A stretch of DNA of 5,570 nt from Chloroflexota bacterium. GTDB lineage: Bacteria > Chloroflexota > Limnocylindria > Limnocylindrales > CSP1-4. How positions within the stretch are numbered: the stretch's first letter is position 1; every line of letters starts with the position of its first letter. The translations under genes and the position numbers were made by a program. Under the pieces are notes generated by a model. It had not been told where the DNA came from. It was given only the letters and a program-made list of their open reading frames with translations, and did no database searches. Positions 1 through 5,100 of the stretch are shown here, piece by piece. The DNA lies in the NCBI GenBank assembly GCA_021789355.1, contig JAJYJR010000165.1:4660-10229 (forward strand), read 5' to 3'.

Positions 1-28
1 AGGCGGGGGTCTCGGGGGCGTCCGACAT
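1..28 (-). CDS. Start of an unidentified gene running off the left edge
   Basis: Only nine codons are visible, reading MSDAPETPA from an ATG at 28-26. The start is supported by a strong Shine-Dalgarno, GAGGAGG on the minus strand (plus 33-39), four bases upstream of the ATG. That spacing is slightly short but acceptable. The Pro/Ala/Glu/Asp-rich start is typical of a flexible N-terminus in high-GC bacteria and says nothing about function. The gene is divergent from the toxin-antitoxin module at 412-1253. The product cannot be identified from this fragment. Confidence 0.45.
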
Positions 29-32
29 CGGT

Positions 33-39
33 CCTCCTC
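33..39 (-). promoter_or_regulatory. Ribosome binding site for the left-edge gene
   Basis: Read on the minus strand this is GAGGAGG, a near-perfect anti-16S match, four bases before the ATG at 28-26. It is the main reason to believe a gene starts there. Confidence 0.5.
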
Positions 40-61
40 ATCTTGCGGCTTATGCAGCCGA

Positions 62-67
62 AAGATA
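62..67 (-). promoter_or_regulatory. Possible -10 element for the left-edge gene
   Basis: Minus-strand TATCTT (TANNNT type) lies about 34 bases upstream of the ATG at 28, which would give a leader of roughly 25-30 bases. No convincing -35 is present at the usual 16-18 bp spacing. A small stem (CGGCT/AGCCG with a 5-base loop, plus 46-60) lies just downstream and would sit at or in the start of the leader. This is a weak call based on position and hexamer only. Confidence 0.28.
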
Positions 68-362
68 CCCCCATCGCCACGCTCGACGCCAGCCGGGCCT
101 CACAACGGTGTCGTGCGCCCCGCCGGCAGGAAGCATCTTGACGCCGTGCGCCCATCCGCCCAGACTGCGTGCACTGCGCCCGTACGCGAGACGCCAAGTC
201 GACTTGCGGCGGGCGCTTTCGTGTACCGTGCGAGGCCCCAAGGGGGTGTACTACGCATGGGGCGGTTGCCGACGCAATGACATGCAACGAGTCACGTCTG
301 CGCCATAGCAGGTGGCACACGTACCCGTCAGGAGGACCCAACGCGCAGACAGCACGGGAGCG
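68..362. other. Intergenic stretch with no recognisable gene
   Basis: No reading frame here on either strand has a believable ribosome binding site or a protein-like sequence. The open frames are Arg/Pro/Cys-rich shadows. The stretch holds a perfect 12-bp palindrome, CAAGTCGACTTG, at 195-206, and a GTGTAC hexamer repeated at 221-226 and 246-251. I see no tRNA, no terminator with a T-run and no riboswitch. It separates the divergent left-edge gene from the toxin-antitoxin promoter. Confidence 0.5.
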
Positions 363-391
363 TTGACGGGTGCGATGATCGTGCGTATGAT
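363..391 (+). promoter_or_regulatory. Sigma70-type promoter of the toxin-antitoxin module
   Basis: TTGACG at 363-368 and TATGAT at 386-391 are separated by exactly 17 bp, and each hexamer is one base off the sigma70 consensus. The expected transcription start is near 398. That leaves a very short leader of about 14 bases, almost entirely the Shine-Dalgarno, before the GTG start at 412. This is the best canonical promoter in the window. Confidence 0.7.
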
Positions 392-394
392 CGT
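373..394 (+). promoter_or_regulatory. Probable autoregulatory operator over the -10 box
   Basis: The octamer ATGATCGT occurs twice, at 375-382 and 387-394, offset by 12 bp. The same stretch is also an imperfect inverted repeat: CGATGAT at 373-379 against ATGATCG at 387-393, with 6 of 7 positions pairing. It covers the spacer and the -10 element, where binding would block RNA polymerase. Phd/YefM antitoxins are known to repress their own operons by binding short repeats at the promoter, so this is the natural site for the protein encoded at 412-873. The operator role is inferred. Confidence 0.45.
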
Positions 395-397
395 CGC

Positions 398-404
398 AAG
401 GAGG
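398..404 (+). promoter_or_regulatory. Ribosome binding site of the antitoxin
   Basis: AAGGAGG lies seven bases before the GTG at 412-414. This ideal spacing decides the GTG start and argues against the ATG codons upstream at 375 and 387, which belong to the promoter repeat. Confidence 0.75.
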
Positions 405-411
405 TTCGATT

Positions 412-873
412 GTGGTCGTTCAGGGGGCGGTGGCCTATCAGGCGACCGATCTGGCACGGAACCATCGAGAGGTGGTCGACGCGGCGAGACGCGGCGGCGC
501 GTACATCCGCGACAAGGACGGGGTCGCGTTGCTGATGGCGCCGGCCGAGCAGGCGGAACGGACTCGCGAGATCGCCGAGATCGCGCTCGACATCGTGCGT
601 GCCGCGATGGGTCTCGTCGGGCCGCATGAGGATCGAGGCGCCGAGGCATTCGGCGGGTTGGCCTGGCTGAGCGTCTTGCCCGCCGCGTCCCAGCGCCGGT
701 TCGTGCTCGAGGCCAGCGAGGCGCTCCTGCTGGCCTCGTCGGGGACTTCGCTTCGCCCGCTCGAGCTCCTCCTCGGTGACTGGCGCGCGACTGCCGAGGC
801 CTGGGCCGATCCCGATACGCGCGAGCGGTTGCGCGCCGAGGAGGAGAGTCCGCTCTCCGACAGCGAGCTTTGA
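412..873 (+). CDS. Phd/YefM-family antitoxin with extended C-terminal domain
   Basis: This 153-residue protein is the likely antitoxin of a type II toxin-antitoxin pair. Residues ~8-45 carry the Phd/YefM DNA-binding fold. The hallmark stretch is YQATDLARNHREVVDAAR followed by a short strand with IRDKDG and a hydrophobic LLMAPAEQ turn. Residues ~46-153 form a long, mainly helical, acidic C-terminal part, including an LLLGDWRATAEAWADP stretch, which should bind the toxin. Classic Phd/YefM proteins are only ~75-90 residues, so this is a long variant. I recall similar long forms in high-GC bacteria paired with the same type of toxin. The GTG start is set by AAGGAGG seven bases upstream. The stop overlaps the start of the downstream toxin (TTGA), so the two are probably translationally coupled. 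Third-position G/C is visibly lower than in the rml genes. Confidence 0.82.
   Translation: MVVQGAVAYQATDLARNHREVVDAARRGGAYIRDKDGVALLMAPAEQAERTREIAEIALDIVRAAMGLVGPHEDRGAEAFGGLAWLSVLPAASQRRFVLEASEALLLASSGTSLRPLELLLGDWRATAEAWADPDTRERLRAEEESPLSDSEL
843..858 (+). promoter_or_regulatory. Small hairpin sequestering a GGAGAG near the toxin start
   Basis: GGAGAG (843-848) pairs perfectly with CTCTCC (853-858) around a TCCG loop of the UNCG type. The purine arm is the only Shine-Dalgarno-like motif near the toxin start at 870, but it ends 21 bases upstream, too far for direct initiation. It could slow or couple translation at the junction. The stem is visible in the sequence; its function is speculative. 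Confidence 0.22.
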
Positions 874-1253
874 CGCCTCGCCCAGGTCGGGGGCCGCGGC
901 GACGAGCCGCCGCGGCTCGTGTCTCCGGCGACACGCCTGGCTCGCCCTGGGTGATCAAGGCCGCATCTGCCCGAGTCCAGGGCGAGTGGGAGGCGGCGAG
1001 GGCTGCAGAGCCTGACCTGATGGCGGCGGTACGCGAGCGGCTACGCACACGACCGCTCGATCGCTCCGACAATCCGAATCGGACGCACCGTCTGAAACCA
1101 CCGCTCGACTCGAAGTCGATCGGTGGGAAGCGGCTGCCCCAGTGGCAGCATGAGATCACCGACGCGGGTCGTATTCACTACTGCCCGGATGGCGACACGC
1201 GGACGATCTGGGTCACCCTGGTCACGATCACCCACCCGCGGAAGACGGAGTAG
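870..1253 (+). CDS. RelE-like toxin partner of the Phd-family antitoxin
   Basis: Likely toxin of the module, 127 residues from the TTG at 870 or 100 residues from an in-frame GTG at 951. The recognisable part begins around residue 27 (PWVIKAASARVQGEWEAA). It continues through an RTHRLKPPL segment and a GGKRLPQWQHEI segment to GRIHYCPDGDTRTIWVT, ending ITHPRKTE. This pattern of compact strands with W/Q/E, GRI-Y and a terminal H-P-(K/R)-x-T is that of small RelE/ParE-fold toxins found next to long Phd antitoxins. RelE-type members cleave mRNA on the ribosome, but that activity is inferred here. The TTG start overlaps the antitoxin stop but lacks a Shine-Dalgarno, and its first ~26 residues are Arg/Pro-rich and look unconserved. 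The GTG at 951 gives the more usual size but would cut off the conserved Trp. No frameshift is seen. Confidence 0.72.
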   Translation: MTPRPGRGPRRRAAAARVSGDTPGSPWVIKAASARVQGEWEAARAAEPDLMAAVRERLRTRPLDRSDNPNRTHRLKPPLDSKSIGGKRLPQWQHEITDAGRIHYCPDGDTRTIWVTLVTITHPRKTE

Positions 1254-1325
1254 GCGGCGAGCCCTGGAAGACCGCGTGCCCGAGGTGCCTGCTGAGACAA
1301 CGCGAGCAGCAGCACCCGCGTGGCC

Positions 1326-1862
1326 TCACCGCCCGAGTGAGCGCACCAGCTCCCGGAGCGGCGGGTTGGAGCGGTCGCGGGGCGAGAGGATGGGGTCGCG
1401 GTCGGGCCAGGGGACGCCCACCTCCGGGTCGTCCCAGGCGAAGCCCAGCTCGTCGGTGCCGTCGTACTCGTTGGTGACGAAGTAGAGCAGGTCGGTGGGT
1501 TCGATGGCGTAGAAGCCGTGGGCCACGCCGGTGGGGATCGCCACCCATTCGTCGGGCCCGAGCACGCGCGTCTCGACCAGCGGGGCTGCCGACAGATCCG
1601 CGAGGAGGGGGCGCACGTCGACCAGCGCCACGAACGCGCGCCCGCTTGCGACGGTCCAGCGGTCGAGCTGGCGGCGGTGGTAGTGGAGCCCGCGGAGGAC
1701 ACGGGCGCGACTGGAGGAGAGGTTGGCCTGGACGAACCGCTCGTCCGACCAGCTGGTCCGCCAGAGCTCGCGGAAGGCGCCGCGCTCGTCGGCATGCGCG
1801 GTCAACCGGCCCCAGGCCACGCCGTCCAGTCGCCCGGGCTCCCCACCCGGCCAGCCGGTCAT
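1326..1862 (-). CDS. rmlC: dTDP-4-dehydrorhamnose 3,5-epimerase family protein (RmlC-like)
   Basis: A cupin-fold protein of 178 residues, the usual RmlC length (~180-200). RmlC epimerises C3 and C5 of dTDP-4-keto-6-deoxy-glucose. Visible motifs are FVQANLSSS (~43-51), RGLHYH (57-62, with His60 at the catalytic base position), TGVAHGF (111-117), NEY (131-133, with Tyr133 at the catalytic acid position) and WDDPEVGVPW (143-152). It departs from textbook RmlC. The usual QDNHS is QANLS, RGLHYQ is RGLHYH, and the loop that normally carries Q-x-K reads RRQLDRW, so the substrate-binding Lys is missing. It is therefore a divergent branch of the family; its place as last gene of a complete rml operon supports the 3,5-epimerase role. 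The ATG at 1862 overlaps the rmlD stop (ATGA), implying coupling. It converges with the toxin gene 72 bp away, and no clear terminator lies between them. Confidence 0.85.
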   Translation of the reverse strand: MTGWPGGEPGRLDGVAWGRLTAHADERGAFRELWRTSWSDERFVQANLSSSRARVLRGLHYHRRQLDRWTVASGRAFVALVDVRPLLADLSAAPLVETRVLGPDEWVAIPTGVAHGFYAIEPTDLLYFVTNEYDGTDELGFAWDDPEVGVPWPDRDPILSPRDRSNPPLRELVRSLGR

Positions 1863-2896
1863 CTCGTCGCCTCCAGCGCACGCTGTGCCTGGGCCGCCAG
1901 CTCAAGGTAGCGTGGCACCTCGTCGAACAGTGCGGCCCGCCAGTCGCGCAGCATGATCCCGAACTGTGCCGCGCGGCCGGTGCCCAGCACCCCCCACGGA
2001 GGCGGCGTGGAGGCTCGCGGCCAGGTCGATCCCGGTACGCGCTCTGTCAGGACGCGGATCCCCGCCTCGCGCAGCACCGCCGCGGCCCAGTCAGCCCGCG
2101 ACGTGTGGCCGGCGTTCACCAGGTGGTAGACGCCGGCCGCGGGCCGCGCGCGCACGAGTGCCACGATCCCGGACGCCAGGTCTGCAGCGCGCGTGGGAGA
2201 GCCGATCTCGTCGGCGACGAGCCGGAGGACCGTTCCCCCGGCCGCGGCCCGGACGGCGGCCGCGATGATCTTCGCCGGGAAGTCGGCGCCGGGAGGGCCG
2301 TACAACCAGGCGGTCCGCACCACCCAGCCGCGCGGGGCGCCACGTTCGGCCGCTCGATCGGGAGCCGCCGCTCGCCCGTGCTCGCCGGTGCGCCACGCGG
2401 TTCCGCCGTCTCCGGTCGCCCGGCCGGCCAGGGGGGGTCCACTGACCTCCACGCCGCCTCCGGCGAGCACCGCCTCCTCGCCCGCCCGCTTGCTCCGCCC
2501 GTAGGCGTTCGCCGGCGCCACCGGGTCGTCCTCGGCGTACGGCCGCCCGTCGGTGCGCAGACCGTCGAAGACCTCGTTGGTCGAGACGTACAGGAGGTCC
2601 GCGCCGGCCTCCCGGCACGCCCCCGCCAGCGCCGCCGTGGCCTCGCCGTTGCGGCGCATTGCCACCTCCGGTTCGACCGCGCAGCCGTCCACGTCGGTCC
2701 AGGCCGCGGCGTGGATCACCAGGTCGGGGCGTCGGGCCCGCACGAGCGCCGCCAGCGTCTCCGGGCGGTCCAGGTCGAGCGGAGGACGCGACCAGCCCTC
2801 GACGGAGACGGCGCGCGCCAGGGGCGCCTCCCGCGTGAACGCCGCGACCAGGGCGCTGCCGAGCCTGCCGCCCGCGCCGGTGATCGCGATCCTCAC
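1859..2896 (-). CDS. rmlD: dTDP-4-dehydrorhamnose reductase (RmlD)
   Basis: NAD(P)H-dependent short-chain dehydrogenase/reductase of 345 residues that reduces C4 in the last step to dTDP-L-rhamnose. The GTG start at 2896 is chosen because the nucleotide-binding motif follows at once (VRIAITGAGGRLGS, residues 1-14). The frame is open further upstream but only with Arg-rich shadow sequence. Other motifs are HAAAWTDVDGCA (62-73), VSTNEVFDG (94-102), the catalytic YGRSK (122-126), RTAWLYG (184-190) and ASTPPPWGVL (305-314). Canonical RmlD is ~290-300 residues. The excess is explained mainly by an in-frame Gly/Arg/Ala-rich insertion at ~139-179, between the YxxxK helix and the RTAWLYG strand. GGAGG on the minus strand (plus 2908-2912) is 11 bases upstream, a little far. 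rmlD follows rmlB by 64 bp and overlaps rmlC by four bases. Confidence 0.9.
   Translation of the reverse strand: MRIAITGAGGRLGSALVAAFTREAPLARAVSVEGWSRPPLDLDRPETLAALVRARRPDLVIHAAAWTDVDGCAVEPEVAMRRNGEATAALAGACREAGADLLYVSTNEVFDGLRTDGRPYAEDDPVAPANAYGRSKRAGEEAVLAGGGVEVSGPPLAGRATGDGGTAWRTGEHGRAAAPDRAAERGAPRGWVVRTAWLYGPPGADFPAKIIAAAVRAAAGGTVLRLVADEIGSPTRAADLASGIVALVRARPAAGVYHLVNAGHTSRADWAAAVLREAGIRVLTERVPGSTWPRASTPPPWGVLGTGRAAQFGIMLRDWRAALFDEVPRYLELAAQAQRALEATR
2357..2485 (-). other. Low-complexity in-frame insertion within rmlD
   Basis: Codons ~138-180 of rmlD encode a Gly/Ala/Arg/Pro-rich stretch with no counterpart in ordinary RmlD. There the GEEAVLA helix runs almost directly into the VVRTAWLYG strand. 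By my count 10 of 41 codons here end in A or T, against about 6 of 58 in the codons just downstream, so the composition differs from the flanks. A C7 run (G7 on the plus strand, 2431-2437) lies inside it. The reading frame is kept on both sides. The boundaries are approximate and set by eye. Confidence 0.5.
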
Positions 2897-2925
2897 GTGT
2901 CGGGTGGCCTCCGGGCGGCCGTGCC

Positions 2926-2939
2926 CGCGCCCGGGCGCG
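2926..2939. repeat. 14-bp perfect palindrome in the rmlB-rmlD gap
   Basis: CGCGCCCGGGCGCG reads the same on both strands. It has no loop and no T-run on either side, so it does not look like an intrinsic terminator. In DNA of this GC content such a palindrome can arise easily. Confidence 0.3.
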
Positions 2940-2941
2940 CG

Positions 2942-2968
2942 CTCACGACCCTCGCGACCCTCACGACG
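2942..2968. repeat. Three tandem copies of a 9-bp repeat across the rmlB stop
   Basis: CTCACGACC, CTCGCGACC and CTCACGACG follow each other directly at 2942-2950, 2951-2959 and 2960-2968. The rmlB stop codon (plus 2961-2963) lies in the third copy, and the second and third units differ from the first by only one base each. Copy-number change here would alter the rmlB-rmlD spacer or the rmlB C-terminus. Confidence 0.45.
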
Positions 2969-4214
2969 CCTCCGGATCGTGCGGCGTGCTCCCCGCAAGC
3001 CGCGCGCCGTACTGCCGCGCGTAGTAGCCGTGCCACTCGCCCGACTTGAGGGGGCGCCACCAGTCCTCGTGCTCGCGATACCAGCGCACCGTGGCCGCCA
3101 GTCCATCCTCCAGCGGCACCTGGGCCGACCACCCGAGCGCAGCGATCCGGGCGCCGTCCATCTTGTAGCGGCGGTCGTGGCCGGGCCGGTCCTCGACGTG
3201 CCGGATCAGGTCGTCCGCGCGGCCCACCTGCGCCAGGATGCGGCGCGTGAGCTCGAGGTTCGTGAGCTCCGCGGCCCCGGGGATGTTGTAGACCCCGCCC
3301 GGCTCGCCCCGGCGCAGCACCAGCTCGATGCCGGCGGCGTGGTCGTCCACGTGGATCCAGTCGCGTCGCTGCCGGCCGTCGCCGTAGAGCGGGAGCGCCT
3401 GCCCGTCGATCGCGTTGGTCACGAAGAGCGGGATCACCTTCTCGGGATACTGGTAGGGGCCGTAGGTGTTGGACCCGCGGGTGACCACCGCGTCGACGCC
3501 GTGGGTGATCACGTAGCTGCGGACCAGCAGGTCGCCGGCCGCCTTGGCCGCCGCGTAGGGGCTGCGCGGGCGCAGCGGGTCGTCCTCGGTGCTGGCGCCC
3601 TCCGGCACCTCGCCGTAGACCTCGTCGGTGGAGACCTGCAGGTAGCGCACCGGGTGATCGGCGCGACGCACGGCCTCGAGCAGGGTGTGCACGCCCAGGA
3701 CGCCGGTGCGCAGGAACGCGGTGGGGTCCTGGATGCTGCGGTCCACGTGCGACTCGGCGGCGAAGTTGACGATGGCGTCGGCGTCGGCGACGAGCGGGGC
3801 GACGGCGAGGGGGTCGGCGATGTCCCCCACGATCAGCCTGAAGCGGCCGGCCTGGTCGGGGTCGGCCTCGCAGGGCGCCAGGTTGGCGGGGTTGCCGGCG
3901 TAGGTGAGCCTGTCGAGGATGGTGACGATGACCTCGGGGTCGGTGCGCAGGAGGTTGCGCACAAAGGCGCTGCCGATGAACCCGGCGCCGCCGGTGACCA
4001 GCAGCGAGTGGAACGCGCGCTCGCCGGTCCGCTGGTGCCTCGCGGCCGGCCGTGGCGTGGCGCTCCTGCGGCCGGAGGGGCCGGGCTCGGCGGGGTCGGG
4101 CGCCGCGGCCGACATCGTCCGGGTCGCCGGTCGCTCGGGGGCGAGAATGCGGCCGGAGCTGGCCCGGCCTTGGGATCGGCGCTCGTCAGCGTCCGCGGGC
4201 GGTGTGGCCCTCAT
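2961..4214 (-). CDS. rmlB: dTDP-glucose 4,6-dehydratase (RmlB)
   Basis: Converts dTDP-glucose to dTDP-4-keto-6-deoxyglucose with tightly bound NAD+; an extended short-chain dehydrogenase acting in the cytoplasm. From the ATG at 4214 it has 417 residues. Motifs are TGGAGFIG (~74-81), DRLTYAGN (~101-108), NFAAESHVDRSI (~150-161), the catalytic STDEVYG (~195-201, with the Thr-Asp-Glu triad), YAAAK (~220-224) and SNTYGPYQYPEKVIPL (~248-263). Normal RmlB is ~330-350 residues and starts just before the TGGAGFIG motif. Here no ATG, GTG or TTG lies close to it, so a Pro/Ala/Arg-rich N-terminal extension of ~36 (ATG at 4115) or ~69 residues (ATG at 4214) is unavoidable. I chose 4214 because it overlaps the rmlA stop as ATGA, with a weak GGTGG about 10 bases upstream. 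4115 remains possible: codons between the two starts are less GC3-rich (about 27 of 33) than those after 4115. Confidence 0.92.
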   Translation of the reverse strand: MRATPPADADERRSQGRASSGRILAPERPATRTMSAAAPDPAEPGPSGRRSATPRPAARHQRTGERAFHSLLVTGGAGFIGSAFVRNLLRTDPEVIVTILDRLTYAGNPANLAPCEADPDQAGRFRLIVGDIADPLAVAPLVADADAIVNFAAESHVDRSIQDPTAFLRTGVLGVHTLLEAVRRADHPVRYLQVSTDEVYGEVPEGASTEDDPLRPRSPYAAAKAAGDLLVRSYVITHGVDAVVTRGSNTYGPYQYPEKVIPLFVTNAIDGQALPLYGDGRQRRDWIHVDDHAAGIELVLRRGEPGGVYNIPGAAELTNLELTRRILAQVGRADDLIRHVEDRPGHDRRYKMDGARIAALGWSAQVPLEDGLAATVRWYREHEDWWRPLKSGEWHGYYARQYGARLAGSTPHDPEAS

Positions 4215-5008
4215 CGCGGGCCGTCCACCCCGCGGGGAGACGCAAGCACACCGCGTGACGCGTCGTCGGCCGCCAGCTGAGTCGCGACCATCAGCGAGTC
4301 GACCGTCCCCGCGTCGGTCCAGCGTCCCCCGTAGCGCCGCCAGAAGATGCCGCCCGCCGCCAGGTAGTGGTTGAGCACGTCGGTGATCTCGAACTCGCCG
4401 CGCGCCGAGGGCACCAGCCGTTCGATCACCTCGAACACGTCGGGCCGCAGGAAGTAGACGCCGATGGGGATGAAGTTCGACTTCGGGCGCTCCGGCTTCT
4501 CCTCGAACCGCACCAGCACGTCGTCGTCGCGCGTGCCGTCGGCCGCTGAGCCGTCCGGGCGCCGGAACTCCGCCACCCCGAAGCGGCGCGGATCGGGCAC
4601 CTCGTAGAGCAGCGTGCCGGCGCCGAACGGGCCCGCCTCGAACGCCGCCGCGACATCCGCCAGCGGCTCGCCGAGCAGCACGTTGTCGCCCAGCACGGTG
4701 CAGAAGGCGTCGTCGCCCACGAACCGCCGCGCCAGCCCGATCGCGTGGGCGATGCCGAGAGCGCCACGCTGGAACCGGTAGGTCAGGTCGAGCCCGAAGG
4801 CGTTGCCGTCGGCCAGCAGCTCCACGATGTCGCCGACGCTCTTGCCGCCCACGATCACCAGCACGTCGCGGATCCCCATGCCGGCCAGGGTCTCGATGGG
4901 GTAGTCGATCATGGGGCGGTCGAAGACGGGCAGCAGGTGCTTGTTGGTGACGAGCGTCAGGGGGTAGAGGCGCGTCGCCGTCCCGCCTGCCAGCACGAGG
5001 CCCTTCAT
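4211..5008 (-). CDS. rmlA: Glucose-1-phosphate thymidylyltransferase, short form (RmlA)
   Basis: Makes dTDP-glucose from glucose-1-phosphate and dTTP, the entry step of the pathway. The protein has 265 residues and a nucleotidyltransferase fold. Motifs are LAGGTATRLYPLT (6-18), NKHLLPVFDRPMI (22-34), FQRGALGIAHAI (79-90), LGDN (106-109, with the metal-binding Asp108), FGVAEF (143-148), FEEKP (168-172), SNFIPIGVYF (177-186) and WTDAGT (230-235). Classical RmlA is ~290 residues and has a C-terminal helical region that shapes the allosteric dTDP-rhamnose site; this shorter type lacks most of it. The signature loop reads GGTATRL where GGxGTRL is usual. The ATG at 5008 is chosen because conserved sequence starts at once (MKGLVLAGG) and an extended -10 box lies just upstream. 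It is the first gene of the operon and overlaps the next start by ATGA (plus 4211-4214). A different nucleotide or sugar specificity cannot be excluded. Confidence 0.9.
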   Translation of the reverse strand: MKGLVLAGGTATRLYPLTLVTNKHLLPVFDRPMIDYPIETLAGMGIRDVLVIVGGKSVGDIVELLADGNAFGLDLTYRFQRGALGIAHAIGLARRFVGDDAFCTVLGDNVLLGEPLADVAAAFEAGPFGAGTLLYEVPDPRRFGVAEFRRPDGSAADGTRDDDVLVRFEEKPERPKSNFIPIGVYFLRPDVFEVIERLVPSARGEFEITDVLNHYLAAGGIFWRRYGGRWTDAGTVDSLMVATQLAADDASRGVLASPRGVDGPR

Positions 5009-5016
5009 CGGTGGGT

Positions 5017-5025
5017 AGCCTAGCA
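5017..5025 (-). promoter_or_regulatory. Extended -10 promoter, probably leaderless, for rmlABDC
   Basis: Minus-strand TGCTAGGCT is a TGn plus TANNNT extended -10 element. The hexamer ends eight bases before the rmlA ATG at 5008, so transcription should begin at or within about two bases of the start codon. There is no Shine-Dalgarno in front of the ATG and no good -35, both consistent with a leaderless, extended -10 promoter as is common in high-GC bacteria. It would drive all four rml genes. It lies only ~75 bp from the start of the vapC remnant, which runs the other way. Confidence 0.55.
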
Positions 5026-5100
5026 GGTGGGGAAGGCGTCGCCGCAGGCCGGAGGAATGGCGCACGCCACGTGCCTCTCTGCCGGTGGACGGGTTCGGTG

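Noticed and set aside
400..420. GGTTCGATT resembling the T-arm of a tRNA
   Set aside because: The flanking bases do not form a T-stem and no acceptor, D or anticodon arms surround it. The site is the antitoxin Shine-Dalgarno and start.
251..1159. A 302-codon open frame on the minus strand
   Set aside because: Extremely Arg-rich and antisense to the well-supported antitoxin and toxin genes, with no protein-like sequence.
1254..1325. Possible bidirectional terminator between the convergent toxin and rmlC
   Set aside because: Only a 5-bp stem with an 11-base loop (CTGCT/AGCAG) is visible, with no T-run on either strand.
1646..3049. A 467-codon open frame on the plus strand
   Set aside because: Arg/Gly/Pro-rich shadow opposite rmlC and rmlD, with no Shine-Dalgarno and no recognisable domain.
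2553..4280. A 575-codon open frame on the plus strand
   Set aside because: It lies antisense to rmlB and rmlD and is Val/Ala/Gly/Arg-rich with no motif. Long antisense frames are expected opposite genes with extreme third-position GC.
1254..5100. Direct or inverted repeats flanking the rml operon as traces of insertion
   Set aside because: Comparing 1254-1325 with 5009-5100 by eye gave only hexamer matches such as GTGCCT, which are expected by chance.
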